A stretch of 38,853 bases of DNA from Dehalococcoidia bacterium (GCA_009379925.1 WHSU01000029.1:1-38853), one strand, 5' to 3'; positions 16,359 through 24,471 are shown, numbered from the stretch's first letter. A program made the numbers and translations. The notes: generated by a model not told the origin, from the sequence alone.

Positions 16359-16489
16359 CCCGTTCGTGGTGGACCTGTCTTCTCGGTGGTGAGCCCGTCG
16401 TCCGTCGTGGAGGAGCCCCATTCCCGTTCGTGGTGAGCCCGTCGAACCACGCGGTTGGGACACCGAGGCGCCCACCCAGCCCTAGAAGG
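16359..16489. repeat. Degenerate tandem cluster of repeat family B
   Basis: Three or four degenerate copies of CGTTCGTGGTGAGCCCGTCG stand in series, the last (from 16434) full length and running through GGGACACCGAGGCGCC to CCCTAGAAGG. The full copy is close to the elements at 17514-17586 and, reversed, 4800-4872. The AAGGAG at its end is the ribosome binding site of the VOC gene. Confidence 0.8.
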
Positions 16490-16498
16490 AGAACCACC

Positions 16499-16939
16499 AT
16501 GACGATTCAGCGGATGGACAACGTCGCCATTGTCGTCGATGACCTTGAGGCTGCAATTGCGTTCTTCGTCGAACTCGGTATGGAGGTGGAGGGCAAGGCG
16601 CAGATCGAAGGCCTTTGGGCGGACCGCACCGTCGGACTCGACGGCGTCCGCAGCGACATCGCGATGATGCGGATCCCGGACGGCCACGGTCGGCTTGAGC
16701 TGACGAAGTACCACAGCCCCGCGGCGATCAGCGGCGAGCCGGAGAACCCGCCGCCCAACACGCTGGGCCTGCATCGTGTCATGTTCGCCTTCGATGACAT
16801 CGAGGATGTCGTTGCCCGCCTGCGCGCCCACGGTGCCGAACTCCTCGGCGAGCTGGTGCAGTACGAGGACAGCTACCGGCTCTGCTACGTCCGTGGCCCC
16901 GAGGGGATCATCGTCGCGTTGGCCGAGCAGCTCAGCTAA
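16499..16939 (+). CDS. VOC-family (glyoxalase/dioxygenase superfamily) protein
   Basis: A 146-residue protein of two beta-alpha-beta-beta-beta units, as in glyoxalase I and bleomycin-resistance proteins. The first unit starts MDNVAIVVDDLEAAIAFFVELGM, the second LHRVMFAFDDIEDVVARLRAHG. Of the four usual metal positions only E68 (RLELTK) and H92 (LHRVMF) are kept. The first is asparagine (N8) and the fourth alanine (A140 in IIVALAEQ, where relatives have E). Metal-dependent catalysis is therefore doubtful and a binding role is possible. AAGGAG lies seven bases before the ATG. The next gene follows by 43 bases and is probably cotranscribed. Confidence 0.87.
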   Translation: MTIQRMDNVAIVVDDLEAAIAFFVELGMEVEGKAQIEGLWADRTVGLDGVRSDIAMMRIPDGHGRLELTKYHSPAAISGEPENPPPNTLGLHRVMFAFDDIEDVVARLRAHGAELLGELVQYEDSYRLCYVRGPEGIIVALAEQLS

Positions 16940-16982
16940 CGGCCCGTCGCGGCCGACGAGAACGACAACGAGAGGAATGACC

Positions 16983-17483
16983 ATGCAACCGAACGAGATC
17001 ACCGAGGTCCTGAACCGACCGCTCAGCCAGGAACTGCTGGCCCGCGACCTGACCCGCCTGGCCTACGTCGCCAAGGACGGCACACCCCGCAATGTCCCGA
17101 TCGGGTTTGCCTGGAACGGCTCGGAGATCGTCATGTGCACGACGAAGAATGCGCCGAAGCTCCCGGCCCTACGCAACAACCCGACGGTTGCCCTGACGAT
17201 CGACACCGAGGTGCACCCACCCAAGATCTTGCTCATCCGCGGCCAGGCCGAGCTGGACTTCGTCGATGGCATCCCGGACGAGTATCTCCAGGCGAACAGC
17301 ACCTACGAGATGACCCCCGAGCAACGGGTCGAGTGGGAGGCGGAGGTGCGTTCGCTCTACAGCGACGGCATGGTCCGGATCGTCGTAACCCCGACGTGGG
17401 CGAAGTTGATCGACTTCGAGACGACCCTGCCGAGCGCGGTCGAGGAGCTGGTCCGGCAGCGGGAGGAGCGTCAGCGCAGCTGA
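16983..17483 (+). CDS. Pyridoxamine 5'-phosphate oxidase-like split-barrel flavin/F420-binding protein
   Basis: A 166-residue split beta-barrel protein of the PNPOx-like superfamily. The pattern RDLTRLAYVAKDGTPRNVPIGFAWNGSEIVMCTTKNAPKLPALRNNPTVALTID matches the cofactor-binding strands and the conserved K/N-P segment seen in FMN- and F420-dependent members. Since npdG and cofE are nearby, use of F420 is plausible but not shown. Two in-frame ATGs are close (16977, 16983); the second has AGAGG at seven bases and is preferred. It follows the VOC gene in the same direction. Confidence 0.85.
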   Translation: MQPNEITEVLNRPLSQELLARDLTRLAYVAKDGTPRNVPIGFAWNGSEIVMCTTKNAPKLPALRNNPTVALTIDTEVHPPKILLIRGQAELDFVDGIPDEYLQANSTYEMTPEQRVEWEAEVRSLYSDGMVRIVVTPTWAKLIDFETTLPSAVEELVRQREERQRS

Positions 17484-17513
17484 GGGCGCGCGGTCGCCCG
17501 CATTGGGTGGATC

Positions 17514-17586
17514 CCCTTCGTGGTGAGCCTGTCGAACCACGCGGTCGGGACACCGAGGCGCCTGCCCAGCCCTTCGAAGGCAGACC
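17514..17586. repeat. Dispersed repeat family B, full-length copy
   Basis: CCTTCGTGGTGAGCCTGTCG, then AACCACGCGG and GGGACACCGAGGCGCC, ending CCCTTCGAAGGCAGACC. About 87% of positions match the copy ending at 16489, and the reverse complement of 4800-4872 is the same element. Confidence 0.82.
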
Positions 17587-17623
17587 GAACGGATTCCGCA
17601 CCGCCCCAGCCTATCCTGTATGT

Positions 17624-17953
17624 ATGACCACCCAACCCAACCGGCCCGAAGAACACATCGAAGACCCGGTGGCCGCGCTGCACCAGCGGGCGCGCCAGCT
17701 CGACCGCCTGCTCGACGACCGCGGCCGCGTCGTACGCTGGCCCAAGCGCCACAAGCACCGCCAGCTCATACTCGACTACCTGATCGAGCACATCGAGCCG
17801 CGGCAGGTGATGACCGAGCGCGAGGTCGGCGCGTTGCTGGACAGCCTGCACACCTTCCGCGACGTGCCGCTGCTCCGTCGCTGCCTCGTCGACGAAGGCA
17901 TGCTCGAGCGGAAGCGCGACGGCTCGGCGTACTGGCGCCCGCACCGCGCCTGA
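17624..17953 (+). CDS. DUF2087 domain-containing protein
   Basis: A 109-residue protein. Residues from about 35 onward match DUF2087: RWPKRHKHRQLILDYLIEHI, the EREVGALL helix, the PLLRRCLVDEGMLERKRDGSAYWR end. This domain is often the C-terminal part of transcription regulators and looks like a winged helix, so a nucleic-acid or regulatory role is possible. The N-terminal 30 residues are charged. The start ATG at 17624 is close to TGTATG and has no strong ribosome binding site. It stands alone between a repeat and htrA. Confidence 0.8.
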   Translation: MTTQPNRPEEHIEDPVAALHQRARQLDRLLDDRGRVVRWPKRHKHRQLILDYLIEHIEPRQVMTEREVGALLDSLHTFRDVPLLRRCLVDEGMLERKRDGSAYWRPHRA

Positions 17954-18148
17954 ACCTGCCGTGGCCGAGCCGTGTGGCAGCCGCCGCTACACTGGGACGC
18001 AGCGGCGGTCGGCGTGCCTGCGGCACGGATCGAAGGCCCGCGCGGCGTCCCTGCCGCGGTTAGCGGGCTCTTCACACCTTCGCCACATGTTGTTGACCCG
18101 TGCGCGCCACGATAGAGGAGCGCTCACCGCGTGTCGGAGGTAAATGCA

Positions 18149-19300
18149 GTGACACCCAGGACGCTGGCCCAGGCGGGAGCTCTCGGCATCGTCGTGGTCT
18201 TCTCCATGGTGGCGGGCGGCCTGATCACCGCGCAGATCGTGGACGACGACGACCCCTCCTCGACGCCGCTGCCACAGGCCACCGAACCCATCGTCAGCAC
18301 CACACCCGAGGCGACGTCGGCCAGCGTGTCACAGACGGAGTTCGCCGTCTTGCCGGACCTCCCGGCGCTGGTCGAGCAGACGATCGACTCGGTGGTGCGC
18401 ATCGAGTCCGTCGGCCCGCAGGGTGGCCAGAGCGTGGGCACGGGCATCGTCCTGGACACGGACGGCCACATACTGACCAACTACCACGTCATCGAGGGTG
18501 TCTCGGACATCCGCGTGCAGCTGCACGACGGCAGCACCGGCACCGCCGAGGTGCTGGGCGCCGACCCCGGCAGCGACCTGGCCGTGCTCCGCGCCTCCAT
18601 CCAGCCGCAGCGGCTGGTGCCGGCCACGTTCGGGGACTCGGACGCAGTGCGTGTCGGCGAGCCCGTCTTCGCCATCGGCAACCCGTTCTCGCAGGAGTTC
18701 TCCACCAGCGCCGGTGTGATCAGCGCGGTCGACCGCACCACGAACTCGAGCTTCACCGGCCGCACCATCCGCAACGTGCTGCAGACAGACGCCGCGCTGA
18801 ACCCCGGCAACTCAGGCGGCCCGCTCTTCAATGCCGTCGGCGAGGTGATCGGCGTAAACACATCCATCGAGAATCCGGACGGCCGCTCCTTCGCTGGCCT
18901 CGGGTTCGCCGTCCCCTCCAACACCGCCATGCGCTTCCTGCCGCAGATGCTGGCCGGTGACTCCGTGGAGCACTCGCAGCTCGGCGTCACCGGCGTCGAT
19001 GTGGACACGCTGCTCGCCGAGCAGCTCGAGTTGTCGGTGGAGCAGGGCGTCTACATCACCACGGTCGTGCCCGGCTCGGCCGCGCACGATGCGGGCCTCG
19101 TCGCGGGCGGCGTCAGCATCGGCGGCGAGCCGGGGCCCGGGGGTGACATCGTCGTGGCTGTCGATGGTGAGCCGGTCAACAGCATCGAGCAGCTGGCGGC
19201 GGAGATCGACCGCCGCAACGTCGGCGACACCGTCGAGCTGACCGTCCGTCGAGGTGGCGACGAACTCACGCTCACCGCCTCGCTAGCGCCCTGGAACTAG
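18149..19300 (+). CDS. Membrane-anchored HtrA/DegP-type serine protease with PDZ domain
   Basis: A 383-residue protease of the DegP/HtrA family, acting outside the cytoplasm in protein quality control. One N-terminal membrane anchor (GALGIVVVFSMVAGGLITAQIV) is followed by a Thr/Pro/Ser-rich linker, then the protease domain with an intact triad: H113 (LTNYHV), D143 (SDLAVL) and S222 (GNSGGP). The C-terminal PDZ contains VYITTVVPGSAAHDAGLVAGG and GDIVVAVDGEPVNS. The GTG at 18149 has CGGAGG eight bases upstream. An in-frame GTG at 18131 is the alternative and has no such site. In contrast to the lipoprotein at 12402-14066, this protease should be active. Confidence 0.94.
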   Translation: MTPRTLAQAGALGIVVVFSMVAGGLITAQIVDDDDPSSTPLPQATEPIVSTTPEATSASVSQTEFAVLPDLPALVEQTIDSVVRIESVGPQGGQSVGTGIVLDTDGHILTNYHVIEGVSDIRVQLHDGSTGTAEVLGADPGSDLAVLRASIQPQRLVPATFGDSDAVRVGEPVFAIGNPFSQEFSTSAGVISAVDRTTNSSFTGRTIRNVLQTDAALNPGNSGGPLFNAVGEVIGVNTSIENPDGRSFAGLGFAVPSNTAMRFLPQMLAGDSVEHSQLGVTGVDVDTLLAEQLELSVEQGVYITTVVPGSAAHDAGLVAGGVSIGGEPGPGGDIVVAVDGEPVNSIEQLAAEIDRRNVGDTVELTVRRGGDELTLTASLAPWN

Positions 19301-19354
19301 GACGGCGCCACCGGCGCTCCCATCCGCGGACAGCCCGCGCGGTCCTCTCTCCCA

Positions 19355-19381
19355 GCGGCCCCCGGAGTATCCGGGGGTCGC
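19355..19381. terminator. GC-rich hairpin between convergent htrA and GNAT genes
   Basis: Arms GCGGCCCCCGG and CCGGGGGTCGC enclose the loop AGTAT, with one G-T wobble. It begins about 55 bases after the htrA stop. No T-run follows, so it may stop transcription only with help, or protect the mRNA end. Confidence 0.45.
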
Positions 19382-19408
19382 TCGGTGTTCGGGCCGGCTG
19401 CGCTACAC

Positions 19409-19446
19409 CACAAACTCACTCCGCGAACTCACTCCGCAAACTCACT
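19409..19446. repeat. 13-base tandem repeat over the GNAT stop codon
   Basis: Nearly three copies of GTGAGTTyGCGGA (minus strand) span the end of the acetyltransferase gene. The stop codon of that gene falls inside the repeat, and gain or loss of a 13-base unit would change the frame and the C-terminus. Confidence 0.75.
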
Positions 19447-19977
19447 GTGCAGCAGCCCCATGACGAATGTGTCGTAGTACCGGCCGGCGATGTACGAGTC
19501 CTGCCGCAGCCGCCCCTCCACCACGAAGCCCACCTTCTCGTACGCCCGCTGCGCCCGAGGGTTGTACTCCGCCACCCCCAGCTCCAGCCGGTGCAGGTCC
19601 AGCTCCTCGAAGGCGAACCGGCACAGCGTGCGCAGCGCGTCCGTGCCGTACCCGCGCCCCCAGTACGCGCGCTCGCCGATCATCATCCCGACCTCGCCGC
19701 TGCGCGCCTCGGCGTGCAGCTTGCGCAGCTCGATGCTGCCGATGTGCACTGGGGCGCCGCCCGGCGCGTCGGTGGCGTCGATCGCGAGGAACATCCCGTT
19801 GTCCCAGGAGATCTCGGACTTCGAGCGCAGCCACTCCTCCTCGGCGGCGAGTGTCATCGGATACGCCGTCCCGCCGATCAGGTGCCGCACCTCGGTGTCG
19901 GCGATCCATTCGAGGAAACGCGGCGCCTCGCTGAGGTCGGGCGGGCGGAGGCGCGTGCGCTCACCTTCGAGGAACAT
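19429..19977 (-). CDS. GNAT family acetyltransferase, RimJ/RimL type
   Basis: A 182-residue acetyltransferase that uses acetyl-CoA. The acetyl-CoA loop is in GERAYWGRGYGTDALRTLCRFAFEEL, followed by LHRLELGVAEYNPRAQRAYEKVGFVVEGRLRQDSYI, the classic RimJ/RimL end. Likely substrates are protein N-termini or small amines. Its start overlaps the end of the upstream GNAT gene by 17 bases, so the pair is probably coupled. The two proteins share design and segments such as ANRY-free RAL/RAQ-x-YE-[KR]-[AV]-GF, consistent with tandem duplication followed by divergence. Confidence 0.9.
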   Translation of the reverse strand: MFLEGERTRLRPPDLSEAPRFLEWIADTEVRHLIGGTAYPMTLAAEEEWLRSKSEISWDNGMFLAIDATDAPGGAPVHIGSIELRKLHAEARSGEVGMMIGERAYWGRGYGTDALRTLCRFAFEELDLHRLELGVAEYNPRAQRAYEKVGFVVEGRLRQDSYIAGRYYDTFVMGLLHSEFAE

Positions 19978-20536
19978 CGCCCACCTCCTCGGCCGCCCCG
20001 TAGCGCTCGTCGAACTCGGGGCGTGTGATGCTCATCGTCAGCAGCGCCGTGGCCTGCCCCCGCGTCCAGCGCGACTCGCGGTGACGGCCCTCGTACTCGA
20101 AGCCGGCTCGCTCGTACAGCGCCCGCGCGCGAGGGTGGTCCTCCATCACGTGCAAGTACACGCGGCGCAGGTTCATCTCTCGGAAGCCGAAGCAGAGCAG
20201 CGTGCGCAGCGTGTCGAAGCCGTAGCCCTGTCCCCACATCGACTTCTCGCCGATGTTCAGGCCCAGCTCCACCACCCGGTCCTCCGGCGTCGCGCCGTGC
20301 AGGCCGCACGTGCCGAGCAGCAGCCCGTCCTCGCGCCGCTCGATGGCGAACGTGACGTTGCGATAGCCCCCGCGCTGCTTCGCGTCGGAGGCCCACTGCC
20401 GCTCCCACTCCAGGGAGGTCGGGTAGCGCAGGTCCAGGTGCCTGGTCACCTCGCGGTCGTTGATCCAGCGGAACATCGTCTCGGCGTCGCCGGGCTCGAT
20501 CGCCCGCAGCCGTACCCGTTCGCCCTCGTAAGCCAT
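19961..20536 (-). CDS. GNAT family acetyltransferase, RimJ/RimL type (tandem paralogue)
   Basis: A 191-residue acetyltransferase. Key segments: GERVRLRAIEPGDAETMFRWINDREV at the start, the acetyl-CoA loop in KSMWGQGYGFDTLRTLLCFGFREM and the end LRRVYLHVMEDHPRARALYERAGFEYEGRHRES. The ATG at 20536 (MAYEGERV) is preferred to a GTG 24 bases upstream because the family begins there and CGGGG precedes it. It is divergent from the B12 riboswitch and sits upstream of its paralogue, with which it overlaps. Confidence 0.9.
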   Translation of the reverse strand: MAYEGERVRLRAIEPGDAETMFRWINDREVTRHLDLRYPTSLEWERQWASDAKQRGGYRNVTFAIERREDGLLLGTCGLHGATPEDRVVELGLNIGEKSMWGQGYGFDTLRTLLCFGFREMNLRRVYLHVMEDHPRARALYERAGFEYEGRHRESRWTRGQATALLTMSITRPEFDERYGAAEEVGDVPRR

Positions 20537-20553
20537 CCCCGCGCTCCGCTCGC

Positions 20554-20582
20554 TCGCCACTGCTTCGTGCCGGTGCTATCTT
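20554..20582 (+). promoter_or_regulatory. Promoter of the cobalamin-riboswitch operon
   Basis: TCGCCA (20554-20559) and TATCTT (20577-20582) are 17 bases apart and place the RNA start about six bases before the riboswitch P1 stem. The two hexamers each match four of six consensus bases. Confidence 0.45.
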
Positions 20583-20595
20583 CGCGCTTCACGAA

Positions 20596-20724
20596 GCAGG
20601 TTCGGGGAAGCCGGTGCAAGCCCGGCGCTGTCCCGCAACTGTGAGCCACGCACGACCGGCCGAAAACGTCGCCGGGCGTGCGAGGTGAGCCAGAATACCG
20701 GCCTGCATCGCGTGTCGAAACCTG
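20596..20724 (+). ncRNA. Cobalamin riboswitch
   Basis: All main conserved blocks are present in order: GGGGAAGCCGGTGCAAGCCC, then GCTGTCCCGCAACTGTGAG, and the B12 box AGCCAGAATACCGGCC (about 20688-20703). A closing stem pairs GCAGGTTC (20596-20603) with GAAACCTGC (20716-20724). Such elements bind adenosyl- or methylcobalamin and reduce expression when B12 is plentiful. Downstream are an intrinsic terminator and then btuF, so control by transcription termination is likely. Confidence 0.95.
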
Positions 20725-20804
20725 CGAGGACAGGCGACGCATGCTGCACCTCAGGCAGCGGCCCCCACCGGGCCGGCGCCGGACGGACGTAGCACCGTCA
20801 TCTG

Positions 20805-20829
20805 CCCCCTCGCACCTGAGGGGGTTTTT
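20805..20829 (+). terminator. Intrinsic terminator of the riboswitch
   Basis: A perfect 7-base stem (CCCCCTC with GAGGGGG), loop GCACCT and five T residues lie about 80 bases after the riboswitch and 50 bases before the btuF start. It is the expected expression platform. Confidence 0.85.
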
Positions 20830-20879
20830 CGTGCCCGGTCTCGGACACGATGACCTCCCAAGTGCCTGGAGGTAATACG

Positions 20880-21929
20880 TTGCACCACACCCATCCCGCA
20901 CGGATGGGCGGGACCCGCATCCCGCTCGCCCTTATCCTGTCCGCCCTCGCCGCGCTTGCGGCGGTGCTGGCCGGCTGCTCCGGCGACTCACCCGAGACGC
21001 CCGCGGACGCCTCGACCCCTGTCGCCAGCGCCTCAGCGGCCGCCTCGCCGGACACCACCGTCGAGGCGTCGCCCTCCGCCTCAGCGCCGGCCGCGTCCAC
21101 CACCGCGGCAGCCGCGGCCATGGCCTTCACCGACTCCACCGGCACCGAGGTGACCCTCGACGGGCCACCGCAGCGCATCATCTCGCTCTCGCCCGGCGTC
21201 ACGGAGATCCTCTTTGCCATCGGCGCCGGCGACCGCGTCGTCGCCGCCGACGAGGCTTCCGACTACCCAGAGGCCGCGCTCGCGCTAGAGAAGTTGGCGT
21301 ACTTCGAGCCGGACCCGGAGGCGGCGCTGGCCCTCGACCCGGACCTGGTGATCATGGCGACGAACCAGGAACAGCAGGTCCAGCAGTTCCGCGACCTGGG
21401 CCTCCCGGTCTTCCTCGCCCGCGAGCCGGAGACGCTCGAGGGCGTCGTCGAGAGCGTCCGCCTCGTCGGTGACATCACCGGCCGGGTTCCGGAGGCCGCC
21501 GCCCTCGCCGGCGACATGGAGCAGCGCATCGAGATGGTCACGAGCGCCATTGAGGACATCGATGAAGGCCCGCTGGTCTTCTTCGAGCTTGATGCGGGGC
21601 TGTACACGGCCGGCCCCGGCACCTTCATCGGCGGCATGCTGGAGCTACTGAAGGCGCGCAACGTCGCCGAGGACGCCGCCACCGACTTTCCGCAGCTCTC
21701 CAGTGAGGCAGTCATCGATAGAAACCCGGACGTCGTCCTCCTGGCCGACGCGGAGTTCGGGGAGAGCCTGGACACCGTCGCCGCGAGGCCCGGCTGGGAG
21801 GCCGTCGCCGCCGTCCAGCAGGGCCGCGTCTACCCAGTGGACCCGGACCTGACGAACCGCCCCGGCCCCCGCATCGTCGAGGGACTCGCGGCGATGGCCC
21901 GCGCCCTCTACCCGGACCGCTTCGAATAG
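20880..21929 (+). CDS. btuF: Cobalamin ABC transporter binding lipoprotein BtuF
   Basis: A 349-residue periplasmic-type binding protein for vitamin B12. I chose a TTG start at 20880 because TGGAGGT lies seven bases upstream. It gives a signal peptide LILSALAALAAVLAGC with a good lipobox (C33). An Ala/Ser/Thr/Pro-rich linker follows, then the PBP_2 domain: RIISLSPGVTEILFAIGAGDRVVAADEASDYP and PDLVIMATNQE, typical of BtuF. The end RPGWEAVAAVQQGRVYPVDPDL fits too. It is the first gene after the riboswitch and is followed by BtuC and BtuD. Confidence 0.93.
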   Translation: MHHTHPARMGGTRIPLALILSALAALAAVLAGCSGDSPETPADASTPVASASAAASPDTTVEASPSASAPAASTTAAAAAMAFTDSTGTEVTLDGPPQRIISLSPGVTEILFAIGAGDRVVAADEASDYPEAALALEKLAYFEPDPEAALALDPDLVIMATNQEQQVQQFRDLGLPVFLAREPETLEGVVESVRLVGDITGRVPEAAALAGDMEQRIEMVTSAIEDIDEGPLVFFELDAGLYTAGPGTFIGGMLELLKARNVAEDAATDFPQLSSEAVIDRNPDVVLLADAEFGESLDTVAARPGWEAVAAVQQGRVYPVDPDLTNRPGPRIVEGLAAMARALYPDRFE

Positions 21930-21939
21930 GGGCCGCGCG

Positions 21940-23034
21940 ATGGACGCACGACGCATCGAGCCGGCAGGCGCCGTCGCGGCGCCGGCATCGAGGGGCGCAG
22001 GGCTGCGACGCCTTGCGCACCTCGGACCGGTCGCCGTTTGCTTGCTCGTGCTCGTTGCCGTCGCGCTCGCTTCGCTCTCGCAGGGCGCCGCGGGACTGCC
22101 GCCGCGCACGGTCGCCGGGTTGCTCGTCGACCGCCTCCCCCTCATCGCCATCGAACTCGACGTGCCGGAGACGTGGCGGCGCATCGTCTTCGACGTGCGC
22201 CTGCCGAGGGTGATCGCGGCCGGAGCGGTCGGGGCGGCGCTGGCCTACTCGGGCGCGGCCTACCAGGGTGTGTTCCGCAACCCGCTCGCCGAACCGTTCC
22301 TGCTCGGTGTCGCCTCCGGCGCGGCGCTTGGGGCCGCGCTCACCATCGTGTCGCCTATCTATAGCGGCGCATATGGCTTCGGTTGGGTGCCAGCCGCCGC
22401 CTTCGCTGGCGGGCTGCTCGCGATGGTGCTCGTGTACCTCTTCTCCCGGTCAGGCGGGAGCGTGAGCAACGCCACGCTGATCCTCGCCGGGGTCGCCCTC
22501 TCGGCAATGCTGGCGGCGGCCACCTCGTTCATCCTCATGACCGCCGGCGAGCGGACCCAGGCGGTCCTGTCGTTCCTCTTTGGCGGCTTCAACACCGCCA
22601 GCTGGTCGCGCGTGGCGTGGGCGCTGCCCTACCTGCTCGCCGGGAGCGCCGTGGTCGCCGTCTTCGCGCGCGTGCTGAACGTGCTGCAACTGGACGAGGA
22701 GCAGGCGGCGCAGCTCGGCGTCGATGTGACCCGTACGAAGCTGCTGGTGCTCGGCGGCGCATCGCTGGTGGCCGCCACCGCCGTCGCCATGGCCGGCGTG
22801 ATCGGCTTCGTGGGGCTGATCGTCCCGCACGTCGTGCGCATCCTCTGGGGCGGCGACCATCGACGCCTGCTGCCGCTGGCGGCGTTGCTCGGCGCGTCGT
22901 TCCTGATCGCGGCGGATCTCTTCGCCCGCACCGTGATCGCGCCGCAGGAGGTCCCTGTCGGCATCGTGACCGCGCTCCTGGGCGGGCCGTTCTTCCTCTG
23001 GTTGCTGCGGGCGCGCCGCGTGGGAGACCTGTGA
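21940..23034 (+). CDS. btuC: Cobalamin ABC transporter permease BtuC
   Basis: A 364-residue FecCD/BtuC permease with about ten membrane helices. Family landmarks: RLPRVIAAGAVGAALAYSGAAYQGVFRNPLAEPFLLGVASGAALGA, LAGVALSAMLAA, and near the end GVIGFVGLIVPHVVRILWGGDHRRLLPLAALLGASFLIAADLFAR with EVPVGIVTALLGGPFFLWLL. It starts ten bases after btuF and its stop overlaps the btuD start, a strict operon layout. Together with BtuF and BtuD it would take up cobalamin or cobinamide. Confidence 0.95.
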   Translation: MDARRIEPAGAVAAPASRGAGLRRLAHLGPVAVCLLVLVAVALASLSQGAAGLPPRTVAGLLVDRLPLIAIELDVPETWRRIVFDVRLPRVIAAGAVGAALAYSGAAYQGVFRNPLAEPFLLGVASGAALGAALTIVSPIYSGAYGFGWVPAAAFAGGLLAMVLVYLFSRSGGSVSNATLILAGVALSAMLAAATSFILMTAGERTQAVLSFLFGGFNTASWSRVAWALPYLLAGSAVVAVFARVLNVLQLDEEQAAQLGVDVTRTKLLVLGGASLVAATAVAMAGVIGFVGLIVPHVVRILWGGDHRRLLPLAALLGASFLIAADLFARTVIAPQEVPVGIVTALLGGPFFLWLLRARRVGDL

Positions 23035-23855
23035 TGGCGACCGCGACAGCCCTCGCCGCCCCCCTGCTCGAGGTGCGTGACGTGCACGTCGCCCTCGGTG
23101 GCGGCCCGGTGCTCGCCGGCGCCGGCGTCACCGTCCGCGCGGGAGAGGTGGTCGGGCTCGCCGGGCCCAACGGCGCCGGCAAGAGCACTTTGCTGCGCGC
23201 GGTCACGCGCGTCCTGCGCGCCGAGCGCGGCACGTTCCTCCTGCGCGGCACACCCATCGATGCGCGGTCGCGGCTCGACTTCGCCCGCGAGGTCGCCGTG
23301 GTGCAGCAGCTGCCAGAGGCGCCGCCCACGATGCGCGTGGAGGAACTGGTGCTCCTCGGCCGCCACCCGCACCTGCGGCTGCTCGGCCGCGAGTCCGGCC
23401 GCGATCGCGCGATCGCCCTCGACGCCATGCGGCGGGCAGGCTGCGACGCCTTCGCCGAGCGCGCGTTGGGGACGCTCTCCGGCGGCGAACGCCGCCGCGC
23501 CTTCATCGCCCGCGCCTTGGCGCAGGAGCCCCGACTGTTGCTCCTGGACGAACCGACCGCGAACCTCGATGCCGGCGCTCAGGGCGAGGTCTTCGAGTTG
23601 CTGCGCGCCCTGGCCGCGGATGGCGTCGGTGTCCTGGTGGTGGTGCACGACCTGACCCTCGCGGCGTCATACTGCGATCGGCTGGTGCTGATGCAGCGCG
23701 GCCGCACGGTCGCGGAGGGGCCACCGGCCGAGGTGGTGACCGCCGAGACCGTCCGTCGCGTCTACGGCGACCGCGTCACCGTGGTCAGGCACCCCTCGAC
23801 GGGCGCACCGCTCGTCGTCCCCGCGGTCGCCGGAACGGAGGACCGAGATGCCTGA
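23034..23855 (+). CDS. btuD: Cobalamin ABC transporter ATPase BtuD
   Basis: A 273-residue ATPase. Motifs: Walker A GPNGAGKST, the Q-loop VVQQLPEAPPTMRVEELVLLGRHPH typical of the BtuD/FecE group, signature LSGGERRRAFIARALAQ, Walker B LLLLDEPTANLD and H-loop VVHDL. The start codon overlaps the btuC stop (TGATG). The end overlaps cobO by eight bases. The C-terminal 25 residues after VRRVYGDRVTVV are variable in relatives. Confidence 0.95.
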   Translation: MATATALAAPLLEVRDVHVALGGGPVLAGAGVTVRAGEVVGLAGPNGAGKSTLLRAVTRVLRAERGTFLLRGTPIDARSRLDFAREVAVVQQLPEAPPTMRVEELVLLGRHPHLRLLGRESGRDRAIALDAMRRAGCDAFAERALGTLSGGERRRAFIARALAQEPRLLLLDEPTANLDAGAQGEVFELLRALAADGVGVLVVVHDLTLAASYCDRLVLMQRGRTVAEGPPAEVVTAETVRRVYGDRVTVVRHPSTGAPLVVPAVAGTEDRDA

Positions 23856-24456
23856 CGACCCCTCGAGCGAGACCCCGGAAGCCGCCGCATCCGCTCCCGT
23901 CGAGCAGTGGCGGGGCAAATGGGAGGGCCTTTTCCCCAAGAAGCACCCCCTGGTCGTCCTCTACACCGGCAACGGCAAAGGCAAGACCACGTCCGCGCTC
24001 GGCGTCACCATGCGCGCGTGGGGACGCGGCTGGAACATCATCTGGCTGCAGTTCATCAAGTCGAAGACATCGCACTACGGCGAGACCCGCGCCGCCGAGC
24101 GCATGGGCATCGAGATGATCCCCCTCGGCGACGGCTTCACCTGGCTCTCGAAGGACATCGAGAAGGACATCGCCCTCGCCCACGAGGCGTGGGCGCTCGC
24201 GCGCGAGAAGATCGAGTCCGGCGAATACGACCTCGTCGTCCTCGACGAGATCACCTACCCCATCACCTACGGCTGGCTCGAGGTCGAAGAGGTCATCCAG
24301 ACGCTCCGCGACCGCCCGAAGGACGTGGACGTCATCCTGACGGGCCGCGATGCCCACCCCGACCTCGTCGAGTTCGCCGACCTCGTGACGGAGATGACGG
24401 AGGTCAAACACCCCTACCAGTCCGGCATCAAGGCCCAGCCAGGCATCGACTTTTGA
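23848..24456 (+). CDS. cobO: Cob(I)yrinic acid a,c-diamide adenosyltransferase (corrinoid adenosyltransferase)
   Basis: A 202-residue CobA/CobO-type enzyme that puts the adenosyl group on cob(I)alamin or precursors using ATP. Landmarks: P-loop TGNGKGKTTSALG (residues 40-52), VTMRAWGRGWNIIWLQFIKS, the EIESGEYDLVVLDEI-like Walker B region and LTGRDAHPDLVEFADLVTEM. It overlaps btuD by eight bases, linking uptake to adenosylation. After its stop, 24457-24761 contains no gene, only family B repeats. Confidence 0.94.
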   Translation: MPDDPSSETPEAAASAPVEQWRGKWEGLFPKKHPLVVLYTGNGKGKTTSALGVTMRAWGRGWNIIWLQFIKSKTSHYGETRAAERMGIEMIPLGDGFTWLSKDIEKDIALAHEAWALAREKIESGEYDLVVLDEITYPITYGWLEVEEVIQTLRDRPKDVDVILTGRDAHPDLVEFADLVTEMTEVKHPYQSGIKAQPGIDF

Positions 24457-24471
24457 CGCGGCCCCACCCCT

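Noticed and set aside
18093..18116. TTGACC ... GATAGA before htrA considered as a promoter
   Set aside because: The spacing is only 12 bases, too short for a sigma-70 promoter, and no better -10 is in range.
19791..19806. GAACATCCCGTTG in the GNAT gene considered as an SOS box
   Set aside because: The spacer between GAAC and GTT is five bases and the site is inside coding sequence.
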